Assembly: GCA_963693285.1 (NCBI GenBank)
Contig: OY848925.1
Location: 2,644,932-2,708,931 of the forward strand
Direction: 5' to 3'
From: Xestospongia muta
Lineage: Eukaryota; Porifera; Demospongiae; Haplosclerida; Petrosiidae
DNA: 64,000 nt
Positions 28,171 to 41,960 of the stretch are shown piece after piece. The notes under the pieces are model-generated. The model ran no database searches, had not been told where the DNA came from, and was given only the letters and a program-made list of their open reading frames with translations. The position numbers were made by a program, and so were the translations under genes. The first letter of the stretch is position 1; every line of letters begins with the position of its first letter.

Positions 28171-29749
28171 ATTTAGACTACATTATTAGTATATTTAAGA
28201 CAAATAAACTTACTAAACTCTTTAGATCAGCTTATTTAACCAGTTTTCAAAGTTAATTTCTAATCTTTTTTAACTTTCAAAAAGCTCTAAACTCTTTATT
28301 TTAGAGTTTTAACCCTTTTGGACTACTTTATTAGTATATTTAAGACAGCTAAACTTACTAAACTCTTTAGATCAGCTTATTTAACCAGTTTTCACAGTTA
28401 ATTTTCTAATCTTTTTTAACTTTCAAAAAGCTCTAAACTCTTTATTTTAGAGTTTTAACCTATTTAGACTACTTTATTAGTATATTTAAGACAGATAAAC
28501 TTACTAAACTCTTTAGATCAGCTTATTTAACCAGTTTTCACAGTTAATTCCTAATCTTTTTTAACTTTCAAAAAGCTCTAAACTCTTTATTTTAGAGTTT
28601 TAACCTATTTAGACTACTTTATTAGTATATTTAAGACAGATAAACTTACTAAACTCTTTAGATCAGCTTATTTAACCAGTTTTCACAGTTAATTTCTAAT
28701 CTTTTTTAACTTTCAAAAAGGTCTAAACTCTTTATTTTAGAGTTTTAACCTATTTAGACTACTTTATTAGTATATTTAAGACAGATAAACTTACTAAACT
28801 CTTTAGATCAGCTTATTTAACCAGTTTTCACAGTTAATTCCTAATCTTTTTAACTTTCAAAAAGCTCTAAATTCTTTATTTTAGAGTTTTAACCTATTTA
28901 GACTACTTTATTAGTATATTTAAGACAGATAAACTTACTAAACTCTTTAGATCAGCTTATTTAACCAGTTTTCACAGTTAATTTCTAATCTTTTTTAACT
29001 TTCAAAAAGGTCTAAACTCTTTATTTTAGAGTTTTAACCTATTTAGACTACTTTATTAGTATATTTAAGACAGATAAACTTACTAAACTCTTTAGATCAG
29101 CTTATTTAACCAGTTTTACAGATAATTTCTAATCTTTTTTAACTTTCAAAAAGCTCTAAACTCTTTATTTTAGAGTTTTAACCTATTTAGACTACTTTAT
29201 TAGTATATTTAAGACAGATAAACTTACTAAACTCTTTAGATCAGCTTATTTAACCAGTTTTCACAGTTAATTTCTAATCTTTTTTAACTTTCAAAAAGCT
29301 CTAAACTCTTTATTTTAGAGTTTTAACCTATTTAGACTACTTTATTAGTATATTTAAGACAGATAAACTTACTAAACTCTTTAGATCAACTGATTTGACC
29401 AGTTTTCACAGTTAATTCCTAATCTTTTTAACTTTGAAAAAGCTCTAAACTCTTTATTTTAGGGTTTTAACGTATTTAGACTACTTTATTAGTATATTTA
29501 AGACAGATAAACTTACTAAACTCTTTAGATCAGCTTATTTAACCAGTTTTCACAGTTAATTTCTAATCTTTTTTAACTTTCAAAAAGCTCTAAACTCTTT
29601 ATTTTAGAGTTTTAACCTATTTAGACCACTTTATTAGTATATTTAAGACAGATAAACTTACTAAACTCTTTAGATCAGCTTATTTAACCAGTTTTCACAG
29701 TTAATTTCTAATCTTTCTTAACTTTCAAAAAGCTCTAAACTCTTTATTT

Positions 29750-30400
29750 TAGAGTTTTAACCTATTTAGACTACATGATTAGTGTATTTAAGACAGATAA
29801 ACTTACTAAACTCTTTAGATCCGATTATTTAACCAGTTTTCACAGTTAATTTCTAATCTTTTTTAACTTTCAAAAAGCTCTAAACTCTTTATTTTAGAGT
29901 TTTAACCTATTTAGACTACTTTATTAGTATATTTAAGACAGACAAACTTATTAAAGTCCTTAGATTTGCTTATTTAACCAGTTTTCACAGTCAATTTCTA
30001 ATCTTTTTTAACTTTCAAAAGGCTGTTAACACTTTATTTTAGAGTTTTAACCTATTTAGACTACTTTATTAGTATATTTAAGACAGATAAACTTACTAAA
30101 CTCTTTAGATCAGCTTATTTAACCAGTTTTCACAGTTAATTTCTAATCTTTTTAACTTTCAAAAAGCTTTAATCACTTTATTTTAGAGTTTTAACCTATT
30201 TAGACTACTTTGTTAGTATATTTAAGACAGATAAACTTATTAAAGTCCTCTGATTTGCTTATTTAACCAGTTTCACAGATCCTTTCTAATCTTTTTTAAC
30301 TTTCAAAAAGCTCTAATCCCTTTACTTTAGAGTTTTAACCTATTTAGACTACTTTATTAGTATATTTAAGACAGATAAACTTACTAAACTCTTTAGATCA
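29750..30400 (+). repeat. dispersed copy of 22800-23600 (offset 6950, one unit lost)
   Basis: CTACATTATT with AGTGTATTTA at 22821 matches CTACATGATT at 29771. CCGATTATTT matches at 22871 and 29821, and GACAAACTTATTAAAG at 22991 and 29941, all 6950 bp apart. Further right AACTTATTAAAGTCCTCT lies at 23431 and 30234, offset 6803, showing that one unit is missing in the right copy. An unusual CACAGATCCTTTC lies near 30274 within the copy. Confidence 0.85.
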
Positions 30401-33400
30401 GCTTATTTAACCAGTTTTCACAGTTAATTTCTAATCTTTTTTAACTTTCAAAAAGCTCTAAACTCTTTATTTTAGAGTTTTAACCTATTTAGACTACTTT
30501 ATTAGTATATTTAAGACAGATAATCTTACTAAACTCTTTAGATCAGCTTATTTAACCAGTTTTCACAGTTAATTTCTAATCTTTTTTAACTTTCCAAAAG
30601 CTCTAAACTCTTTATTTTAGAGTTTTAACCTATTTAGACTACTTTATTAGTATATTTAAGACAGAAAAACTTACTAAACTCTTTAGATCTACTGATTTAA
30701 CCAGTTTTCACAGTTAATTTCTAATCTTTTTTTAGCTTTCAAAAAGCTCTAAACTCTTTATTTTAGAGTTTTAACCTATTTAGACTACCTTATTAGTATA
30801 TTTAAGACAGATAAACTTACTAAACTCTTTAGATCAGCTTATTTAACCAGTTTTCACTGTTAAATTCTAATCTTTTTAACTTTCAAAAAGCTCTAAACTC
30901 TTTATTTTAGAGTTTTAACCTATTTAGACTACTTTATTAGTATATTTAAGACAGATAAACTTACTAAACTCTTTAGATCAGCTTATTTAACCAGTTTTCA
31001 CAGTTAATTCTAATCTTTTTTAACTTTCAAAAAGCTCTAAACTCTTTATTTTAGAGTTTTAACCTATTTAGACTACTTTATTAGTATATTTAAGACAGAT
31101 AAACTTACTAAACTCTTTAGATCAGCTTATTTCACCAGTTTTCACAGTTAATTTCTAATCTTTTTTAACTTTCAAAAAGCTCTAATCACTTTATTTTAGA
31201 GTTTTAACCTATTTAGACTACTTTATTAGTATATTTAAGACAGATAAACTTACTAAACTCTTTAGATCAACTTATTTAACCAGTTTTCACAGTTAATTTC
31301 TAATCTTTCTTAACTTTCAAAAAGCTCTAAACTCTTGATTTTAGAGTTTTAACCTAATTAGACTACTTTATTAGTATATTTAAGACAGATAAACTTACTA
31401 AACTCTTTAGATCCCCTTATTTAACCAGTTTACATAGTTAATTTCTAATCTTTTTTAACTTTCAAAAGGCTCTTAACACTTTATTTTAGACTTTTAACCT
31501 ATTTAGACTACTTTATTAGTATATTAAAGACAGATAAACTTACTAAACTCTTTAGATCAGCTGATTTAACCAGTTTCACAGTTAAATTCTAATCTTTTTA
31601 ACTTTCAAAAAGCTCTAAACTCTTTATTTTAGAGTTTTAACCTATTTAGACTACTTTATTAGTATATTTAAGACAGATAAACTTACTAAACTCTTTAGAT
31701 CAGGTGATTTAACCAGTTTTCACAGTTAATTCATAATCTTTTTTAACTTTGAAAAAGCTCTAAACTCTTTATTTTAGAGTTTTAACCTATTTAGACTACT
31801 TTATTAGTATATTTAAGACAGATAAACTTACTAAACTCTTTAGATCAGCTTATTTAACCAGTTTTCACAGTTAATTTCTAATCTTTTTTAACTTTCAAAA
31901 AGCTCTAAACTCTTTATTTTAGAGTTTTAACCTATTTAGACTACTTTATTAGTATATTTAAGACAGATAAACTTAATAAATCTTTAAATCAGCTGATTCA
32001 ACCAGTTTTCACAGTTAATTCATAATCTTTTTTAACTTTGAAAAAGCTCTAAACTCTTTATTTTAGAGTTTTAACCTATTTAGACTACTTTGTTAGTATA
32101 TTTAAGACAGATAAACTTACTAAACTCTTTAGATCAGCTTATTTAACCAGTTTTCACAGTTAATTTCTAATCTTTTTTAACTTTCAAAAAGCTCTAAACT
32201 CTTTATTTTAGAGTTTTAACCTATTTAGACTACTTTATTAGTATATTTAAGACAGATAAACTTACTAAACTCTTTAGATCAGCTTATTTAACCAGTTTTC
32301 ACAGTTAATTTCTAATCTTTTTTAACTTTCAAAAAGCTCTAAACTCTTTATTTTAGAGTTTTAACCTATTTAGACTACTTTATTAGTATATTTAAGACAG
32401 ATAAACTTACTAAACTCTTTAGATCAGCTTATTTAACCAGTTTCACAGTTAATTCCTAATCTTTTTTAACTTTCAAAAAGCTCTAATCACTTTACTTTAG
32501 AGTTTTAACCTATTTAGACTACTTTATTAGTATATTTCAGACAGATAAACTTACTAAACTCTTTAGATCAGCTTATTTAATCAGTTTTCAAAGTTAATTT
32601 CTAATCTTTTTTAACTTTCAAAAAGCTCTAAACTCTTTATTTTAGAGTTTTAACCTATTTAGACTACTTTATTAGTATATTTAAGACAGATAAACTTACT
32701 AAACTCTTTAGATCAGCTTATTTAACCAGTTTTCACAGTTAATTTCTAATCTTTTTTAACTTTCAAAAAGCTCTAATCACTTTATTTTAGAGTTTTAACC
32801 TATTTAGACTACTTTATTAGTATATTTAAGACAGATAAACTTACTAAACTCTTTAGATCAGCTGATTTAACCAGTTTTCACAGTTAATTTCTAATCTTTC
32901 TTAACTTTCAAAAAGCTCTAAACTCTTTATTTTAGAGTTTTAACCTAATTAGACTACTTTATTAGTATATTTAAGACAGATAAACTTACTAAACTCTTTA
33001 GATCCCCTTATTTAACCAGTTTTCACAGTTAATTTCTAATCTTTTTTAACTTTGAAAAGGCTCTTAACACTTTATTTTAGACTTTTAACCTATTTAGACT
33101 ACTTTATTAGTATATTTAAGACAGATAAACTTACTAAACTCTTTAGATCAACTGATTTAACCTGTTTTCACAGTTAAATTCTAATCTTTTTAACTTTCAA
33201 AAAGCTCTAAACTCTTTATTTTAGAGTTTTAACCTATTTAGACTACTTTATTAGTATATTTAAGACAGATAAACTTACTAAACTCTTTAGATCAGCTGAT
33301 TTAACCAGTTTTCACAGTTAATTTCTAATCTTTTTTAACTTTCAAAAAGCTCTAAACTCTTTATTTTAGAGTTTTAACCTATTTAGACTACTTTATTAGT

Positions 33401-33589
33401 ATATTTAAGACAGATAAACTTACTAAACTCTTTAGATCAGCTGATTTAACCAGTTTTCACAGTTAATTCCTAACCTTTTTTAACTTTCAAAAAGCTCTAA
33501 ACTCTTTATTTTAGAGTTTTAACCTATTTAGACTACTTTATTAGTATATTTAAGACAGATAAACTTACTAAACTCTTTAGATCAGCTTA

Positions 33590-34250
33590 TTTAACCAGTT
33601 TTCACAGTTAATTTCTAATCTTTTTTAACTTTCCAAAAGCTCTAAACTCTTTATTTTAGAGTTTTAACCTATTTAGACTAGTTTATTAGTATATTTAAGA
33701 CAGATAAACTTACTAAACTCTTTAGATCAGCTTATTTAACCAGTTTTCACAGTTAATTTCTAATCTTTTTTAACTTTCAAAAAGCTCTAAACTCTTTATT
33801 TTAGAGTATTAACCTATTTAGACTACTTTATTAGTATATTTAAGACAGATAAACTTACTAAACTCTTTAGATCAGCTTATTTAACCAGTTTTCACAGTTA
33901 ATTTCTAATCATTTCTAACTTTCAAAAATCTCTAAACCCTTTATTTTAGAGTTTTAACCTAATTAGACTACTTTATTAGTATATTAAAGACAGATAAACT
34001 TACTAAACTCTTTAGATCAGCTTATTTAACCAGTTTTCACAGTTAATTTCTAATCCTTTTTAACTTTCAAAAAGCTCTAATCACTTTATTTTAGAGTTTT
34101 AACATATTTAGACTACTTTATTAGTATATTTAAGACAGATAAACTTACTAAAGTCCTCTGATTTGCTTATTTAACCAGTTTTGAGAGTTAATTTCTAATC
34201 TTTTTTAACTTTCAAAAAGCTCTAATCGCTTTACTTTAGAGTATTAACCT
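33590..34250 (+). repeat. dispersed third copy of the start of the 24-mer (offset 18529)
   Basis: CTAGTTTATT 15149/33678, CATTTCTAAC with AAATCTCTAAACCC 15381/33910 and TAAAGTCCTCTG 15620/34149 share one offset, 18529 bp. This copy is more divergent than the two tandem copies, with changes such as TTTTGAGAG, TAATCGC, AGTATTAACC and AGAGAGATAAAC. A related piece at about 35200-35540 matches 17843-18130 (offset about 17371). The 24-mer therefore has older fragments at least 11 kb from its copies. Confidence 0.85.
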
Positions 34251-36334
34251 ATTTAGACTACTTTATTAGTATATTTAAGAGAGATAAACTTACTAAACTC
34301 TTTAGATAAGCTTATTTAACCAGTTTTCACAGTTTATTTCTAATCTTTTTTAACTTTCAAAAAGCTCTAATCACTTCATTTTAGAGTTTTAACCTATTTA
34401 GACTACTTTATTAGTATATTTAAGACAGATAAACTTACTAAACTCTTTAGATCAGCTTATTTAACCAGTTTTCACAGTTAATTTCTAATCTTTTTTAACT
34501 TTCAAAAAGCTCTAATCACTTTATTTTAGAGTTTTAACCTATTTAGACTACTTTATTAGTATTTTTAAAATAGATAAACTTACTAAACTCTTTAGATCAG
34601 CTTATTTAACCAGTTTTCACAGTTAATTTCTAATCTTTCTTAACTTTCAAAAAGCTCTAAACTCTTTATTTTAGAGTTTTAACCTAATTAGACTACTTTA
34701 TTAGTATATTTAACACAGATAAACTTACTAAACTCTTTAGATCAGCTTATTCAACCAGTTTTCACAGTTAAATTCTAATCTTTTTTAGCTTTCAAAAAGC
34801 TCTAAACTCTTTATTTTAGAGTGTTAACCTATTTAGACTACTTTATTAGTATATTTAAGACAGATAAACTTACTAAACTCTTTAGATCAGCTTATTTAAC
34901 CAGTTTTCACAGTTAAATTCTAATCTTTTTAACTTTCAAAAAGCTCTAAACTCTTTATTTTAGAGTTTTAACCTATTTAGACTACTTTATTAGTATATTT
35001 AAGACAGATAAACTTACTAAACTCTTTAGATCAGCTTATTTAACCAGTTTTCACAGTTAATTTCTAATCTTTTTTAACTTTCAAAAAGCTCTAAACTCTT
35101 TATTTTAGAGTTTTAACCTTTTTAGACTACTTTATTAGTATATTTAAGACAGATAAACTTACTAAACTCTTTAGATCAGCTTATTTAACCAGTTTTCACA
35201 GTTAATTTCTAATCATTTCTAACTTTCAAAAAGCTCTAAACCCTTTATTTTAGAGTTTTAACCTATTTAGACTACTTTATTAGTATATTTAAGACAGATA
35301 AACTTACTAAACTCTTTAGATCAGCTTATTTAACCAGTTTTCACAGTTAATTTCTAATCTTTTTTAACTTTCAAAAAGCTCTAATCACTTTATTTTAGAG
35401 TTTTAACATATTTAGACTACTTTATTAGTATATTTAAGACAGATAAACTTACTAAAGTCCTCTGATTTGCTTATTTAACCAGTTTTGACAGTTAATTTCT
35501 AATCTTTTTTAACTTTCAAAAAGCTCTAAACTCTTTATTTTAGAGTTTTAACCTATTTAGACTACTTTATTAGTATATTTAAGACAGATAAACTTACTAA
35601 ACTCTTTAGAACAGCTTATTTAACCAGTTTTCACAGTTAATTTCTAATCTTTTTTAACTTTCAAAAAGCTCTAATCACTTTATTTTAGAGTTTTAACCTA
35701 TTTAGACTACTTTATTAGTATATTTAAGACAGATAAACTTACTAAACTCTTTAGATCAGCTTATTTAACCAGTTTTCACAGTTAATTTCTAATCTTTCTT
35801 AACTTTCAAAAAGCTCTAAACTCTTTATTTTAGAGTTTTAATCTATTTAGACTACTTTATTAGTATATTTAAGACAGATAAACTTACTAAACTCTTTAGA
35901 TCAGCTTATTTAACCAGTTTTCACAGTTAATTTCTAATCTTTTTTAACTTTCAAAAAGCTCTAATCACTTTATTTTAGAGTTTTAACATATTTAGACTAC
36001 TTTATTAGTATATTTAAGACAGATAAACTTACTAAAGTCCTCTGATTTGCTTATTTAACCAGTTTTGACAGTTAATTTCTAATCTTTTTTAACTTTCAAA
36101 AAGCTCTAATCACTTTACTTTAGAGTTTTAACCTATTTAGACTACTTTATTAGTATATTTAAGAGAGATAAACTTACTAAACTCTTTAGATCAGCTTATT
36201 TAACCAGTTTTCACAGTTAAATCCTAATTTTTTTTACTTTCAAAAAGCTCTAATCACTTTATTTTAGAGTTTTAACCTATTTAGACTACTTTATTAGTAT
36301 TTTTAAGACAGATAAACTTACTAAACTCTTTAGA

Positions 36335-36365
36335 TCAGCTTATTTAACAGATAATTTCTAATCTT
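36335..36365 (+). repeat. unit with 10-bp deletion
   Basis: TTTAACAGATAATTTC replaces the usual start of the unit, removing about 10 bases that include CAGTTTTCA. It is one of the largest single-unit deletions seen apart from the two half units. The flanks are ordinary satellite. Confidence 0.8.
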
Positions 36366-38889
36366 TCTTAACTTTCAAAAAGCTCTAAACTCTTTATTTT
36401 AGAGTTTTAACCTAATTAGACTACTTTATTAGTATATTTAAGACAGATAAACTTACTAAACTCTTTAGATCAGCTTATTTAACCAGTTTTCACAGTTAAA
36501 TCCTAATTTTTTTTACTTTCAAAAAGCTCTAAACTCTTTATTTTAGAGTTTTAACCTATTTAGACTACTTTATTAGTATATTTAAGACAGCTAAACTTAC
36601 TAAACTCTTTAGATCAGCTTATTTAACCAGTTTTCACAGTTAAATTGTAATCTTTTAACTTTCAAAAAGCTCTAAACTCTTTATTTTAGAGTTTTAACCT
36701 ATTTAGACTACTTTATTAGTATATTTAAGACAGATAAACTTACTAAACTCTTTAGATCAGCTTATTTAACCAGTTTTCACAGTTAATTCCTAATCTTTTT
36801 TAACTTTCAAAAAGCTCTAAACTCTTTATTTTAGAGTTTTAACCTATTTAGACTACTTTATTAGTATATTTAAGACAGTTAAACTTACTAAACTCTTTAG
36901 ATCAGCTTATTTAACCAGTTTTCACAGTTAATTTCTAATCTTTTTTAACTTTCAAAAAGCTCTAAACTCTTTATTTTAGAGTTTTAACCTATTTAGACTA
37001 CTTTATTAGTATATTTAAGACAGATAAACTTACTAAACTCTTTAGATCCTCTTATTTATCCAGTTTTCACAGTTAATTCTAATCTTTTTTAACTTTCAAA
37101 AAGCTCTAAACTCTTTATTTTAGAGTTTTAACCTATTTAGACTACTTTATTAGTATATTTAAGACAGATAAACTTACTAAACTCTTTAGATCAGCTTATC
37201 TAAGCAGTTTTCACAGTTAATTTCTAATCTCTTTTAACTTCAAAAAGCTCTAATCACTTTATTTTAGAGTTTTAACCTATTAAGACTACTTTATTAGTAT
37301 ATTTAAGACAGATAAACTTACTAAACTCTTTGGATCAACTTATTTAACCAGTTTTACAGTTAATTTCTAATGTTTTTTAACTTTCAAAAAGCAATAAACT
37401 CTTTATTTTACAGTGTTAACCTATTTAGACTACTTTATTAGTATATTTAAGACAGATAAACTTACTAAACTCTTTAGATCAGCTTATTTAACCATTTTTC
37501 ACAGTTAATTTCTAATTTTTTTAACTTTCAAAAAGCTTAAAACTCTTTATTTTAGAGTTTTATCCTATTTAGACTACTTTATTAGTATATTTAAGACAGA
37601 TAAACTTACTAAACTCTTTAGATCAGCTTATTTAACCAGTTTTCACAGTTAATTTCTAATCTTTTTTAACTTTCAAAAAGCTCTAATCACTTTATTTTAG
37701 AGTTTTAACCTATTTAGACTACTTTATTAGTATATTTAAGACAGATAAACTTATTAAAGTCCTCTGATTTGCTTATTTAACCAGTTTCACAGTTAATTTC
37801 TAATCTTTTTTACCTTTCAAAAAGCTCTAATCACTTTACTTTAGAGTTTTAACCTATTTAGACTACTTTATTAGTATATTTAAGACAGATAAACTTACTA
37901 GACTCTTTAGATCAGCTTATTTAATCAGTTTTCAAAGTTAATTTCTAATCTTTTTTAACTTTCAAAAAGCTCTAAACTCTTTATTTTAGAGTTTTAACCT
38001 ATTTAGACTACTTTATTAGTATATTTAAGACAGATAAACTTACTAAACTCTTTAGATCAGCTTATTTAACCAGTTTTCACAGTTAATTTCTAATCTTTTT
38101 TAACTTTCAAAAAGCTCTAATCACTTTATTTTAGAGTTTTAACCTATTTAGACTACTTTATTAGTATATTTAAGACAGATAAACTTACTAAACTCTTTAG
38201 ATCAGCTTATTTAACCAGTTTTCACAGTTAATTTCTAATCTTTCTTAACTTTCAAAAAGCTCTAAACTCTTTATGAGTTTTAACCTAATTAGACTACTTT
38301 ATTAGTATATTTAAGACATAAACTTACTAAACTCTTTAGATCCCCTTATTTAACCAGTTTTCACAGTTCATTTCTAATCTTTTTTAACTTTCAAAAGGCT
38401 CTTAACACTTTATTTTAGACTTTTAACCTATTTAGACTACTTTATTAGTATATTTAAGACAGATAAACTTACTAAACTCTTTAGATCAGCTGATTTAACC
38501 AGTTTTCACAGTTAAATTCTAATCTTTTTAACTTTCAAAAAGCTCTAAACTCTTTATTTTAGAGTTTTAACCTATTTAGACTACTTTATTAGTATATTTA
38601 AGACATATAAACTTACTAAACTCTTTAGATCAGCTTATTTAACCAGTTTTTACAATTAATTTCTAATCTTTTTTAACTTTCAAAAAGCTCTAAACTCTTT
38701 ATTTTAGAGTTTTAACCTATTTAGACTACTTTATTAGTATATTTAAGACAGATAAACTAACTAAACTCTTTAGATCCCCTTATTTAACCAGTTTTTACAA
38801 TTAATTTCTAATCTTTTTTAACTTTCAAAAAGCTCTAAACTCTTTATTTTAGAGTTTTAACCTATTTAGACTACTTTATTAGTATATTT

Positions 38890-39500
38890 AAGACAGATAA
38901 ACTTACTAAACTCTTTAGATCAGCTGATTTAACCAGTTTTCACAGTTAATTCCTAATCGTTTTTAACTTTGAAAAAGCTCTAAACTCTTTATTTTAGAGT
39001 TTTAACCTATTTAGACTACTTTATTAGTATATTTAAGACAGATAAACTTTCTAAACTCTTTAGATCAGCTTATTTAACCAGTTTTCACAGTTAATTTCTA
39101 ATCTTTTTTAACTTTCAAAAAGCTCTAAACTCTTTATTTTAGAGTTTTAACCTATTTAGACTACTTTATTAGTATATTTAAGACAGATAAACTTACTAAA
39201 CTCTTTAGATCAGCTTATTTAACCAGTTTTCACAGTTAATTTCTAATCTTTTTTAACTTTCAAAAAGCTCTAAACTCTTTATTTTAGAGTTTTAACCTAT
39301 TTAGACTACTTTATTAGTATATTTAAGACAGATAAACTTATTAAAGTCCTTAGATTTGCTTATTTAACCAGTTTTGACAGTTAATTCCTAATCTTTTTTA
39401 ACTTTCAAAAGGCTCTTAACACTTTATTTTAGACTTTTCACCTATTTAGACTACTTTATTAGTATATTTAAAACAGATAAACTTACTAAACTCTTTAGAT
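38890..39500 (+). repeat. dispersed copy of 20230-20840 (offset 18657)
   Basis: CGTTTTTAAC with CTTTGAAAAAG at 20301 matches 38958, and TTATTAAAGTCC at 20681 matches 39338, both 18657 bp apart. The nearby GATCCCC units at 38341 and 38775 and the TTAAGACATA variant at 38311 match 19508-19830 at slightly different offsets (18803, 18947), so intervening units were gained or lost. One visible change inside the copy is TTTTGACAG near 39373. Confidence 0.83.
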
Positions 39501-40229
39501 CAGCTTATTTAACCAGTTTTCACAGTTAATTTCTAATCTTTTTTAACTTTCAAAAAGCTCTAAACTCTTTATTTTAGAGTTTTAACCTATTTAGACTACT
39601 TTATTAGTATATTTAAGACAGATAAACTTACTAAACTCTTTAGATCAGCTTATTTAACAAGTTTTCACAGTTAATTTCTAATCTTTTTTAACTTTCAAAA
39701 AGCTCTAATCACTTTATTTTAGAGTTTTAACATATTTAGACTACTTTATTAGTATATTTAAGACAGATAAACTTATTAAAGTCCTCTGATTTGCTTGTTT
39801 AACCAGTTTTGACAGTTACTTTCTAATCTTTTTTAGCTTTCAAAAAGCTCTAATCACTTTACTTTAGAGTTTTAACCTATTTAGACTACTTTATTAGTAT
39901 ATTTAAGACAGATAAACTTACTAAACTCTTTAGATCAGCTTATTTAACCAGTTTTCACAGTTAATTTCTAATCTTTTTTAACTTTCAAACAGCATTAATC
40001 ACTTTATTTTAGAGTTTTAACCTATTTAGACTACTTTATTAGTATATTTAAGACAGATAAACTTACTAAACTCTTTAGATCAGCTTATCTAAGCAGTTTT
40101 CACAGTTAATTTCTAATCTCTTTTAACTTCAAAAAGCTCTAATCACTTTATTTTAGAGTTTTAACCTATTTAGACTACTTTATTAGTATCTTTAAGACAG
40201 ATAAACTTACTAAACTCTTTAGATCAGCT

Positions 40230-41960
40230 TATCTAAGCAGTTTTCACAGTTAATTTCAAATCTCTTTTAACTTCAAAAAGCTCTAATCACTTTATTTTAG
40301 AGTTTTAACCTATTTAGACTACTTTATTAGTATATTTAAGACAGATAAACTTACTAAACTCTTTGGATCAACTTATATAACCAGTTTTACAGTTAATTTC
40401 TAATGTTTTTTAACTTTAAAAAAGCAATAAACTCTTTATTTTACAGTTTTAACCTATTTAGACTACTTTATTAGTATATTTAAGACAGATAAACTTACTA
40501 AACTCTTTAGATCAGCTTATTTAACCAGTTTTCACAGTTAATTTCTAATTTTTTTAACTTTCAAAAAGCTTAAAACTCTTTATTTTAGAGTTTTAACCTA
40601 TTTAGACTACTTTATTAGTATATTTAAGACAGATAAACTTACTAAACTCTTTAGATCAGCTTATTTAACCAGTTTTCACAGTTAATTTCTAATCTTTTTT
40701 AACTTTCAAAAAGCTCTAAACTCTTTATTTTAGAGTTTTAACCTATTTAGACTACTTTATTAGTATATTTAAAACAGATAAACTTACTAAACTCTTTAGA
40801 TCCTCTTATTTATCCAGTTTTCACAGTTAATTCTAATCTTTTTTAACTTTCAAAAAGCTCTAAACTCTTTATTTTAGAGTTTTAACCTATTTAGACTACT
40901 TTATTAGTATATTTAAGACAGATAAACTTACTAAACTCTTTAGATCAGCTTATTTAACCAATTTTCACAGTTAATTTCTAATCTTTTTAAACTTTCAAAA
41001 AGGTCCAAACTCTTATTTTAGAGTTTTAACCTATTTAGACTACTTTATTAGTATATTTAAGACAGATAAACTTACTAAACTCTTTAGATCAGCTTATCTA
41101 AGCAGTTTTCACAGTTAATTTCTAATCTCTTTTAACTTCAAAAAGCTCTAATCACTTTATTTTAGAGTTTTAACCTATTTAGACTACTTTATTAGTATAT
41201 TTAAGACAGATAAACTTACTAAACTCTTTGGATCAACTTATTTAACCAGTTTTACAGTTAATTTCTAATGTTTTTTAACTTTCAAAAAGCAATAAACTCT
41301 TTATTTTACAGTGTTAACCTATTTAGACTACTTTATTAGTATATTTAAGACAGATAAACTTACTAAACTCTTTAGATCAGCTTATTTAACCAGTTTTCAC
41401 AGTTAATTTCTAATTTTTTTAACTTTCAAAAAGCTTAAAACTCTTTATTTTAGAGTTTTATCCTATTTATTCTACTTTATTAGTATATTTAAGACAGATA
41501 AACTTACTAAACTCTTTAGATCAGCTTATTTAACCAGTTTTCACAGTTAATTTCTAATCTTTTTTAACTTTCAAAAAGCTCTAAACTCTTTATTTTAGAG
41601 TTTTAACCTATTTAGACTACTTTATTACTATATTTAAAACAGATAAACTTACTAAACTCTTTAGATCCTCTTATTTATCCAGTTTTCACAGTTAATTTCT
41701 AATCTTTTTTAACTTTCAAAAAGCTCTAAACTCTTTATTTTAGAGTTTTAACCTATTTAGACTACTTTATTAGTATATTTAAGACAGATAAACTTACTAA
41801 ACTCTTTAGATCAGCTTATTTAACCAGTTTTCACAGTTAATTTCTAATCTTTTTAAACTTTCAAAAAGGTCCAAACTCTTATTTTAGAGTTTTAACCTAT
41901 TTAGACTACTTTATTAGTATATTTAAGACAGATAAACTTACTAAACTCTTTAGATCAGCT
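40230..41960 (+). repeat. tandem 6-mer higher-order repeat (865 bp, two copies)
   Basis: Six distinctive units recur in order at 865 bp: TAAGCAGTTT 40234/41099, AAGCAATAAAC 40422/41287, AGCTTAAAACTC 40567/41432, GATCCTCTTATTTATCC 40799/41664, GGTCCAAACTC 41003/41868. Single units of the set also occur at 37201 and 40090 (TAAGCAG), near 37392 (GCAATAAAC), near 37046 (GATCCTC), and at 42109 (TAAGCAG, one unit late). Each unit of the repeat is recognisable by its own variant, which is the definition of a higher-order repeat. Confidence 0.9.
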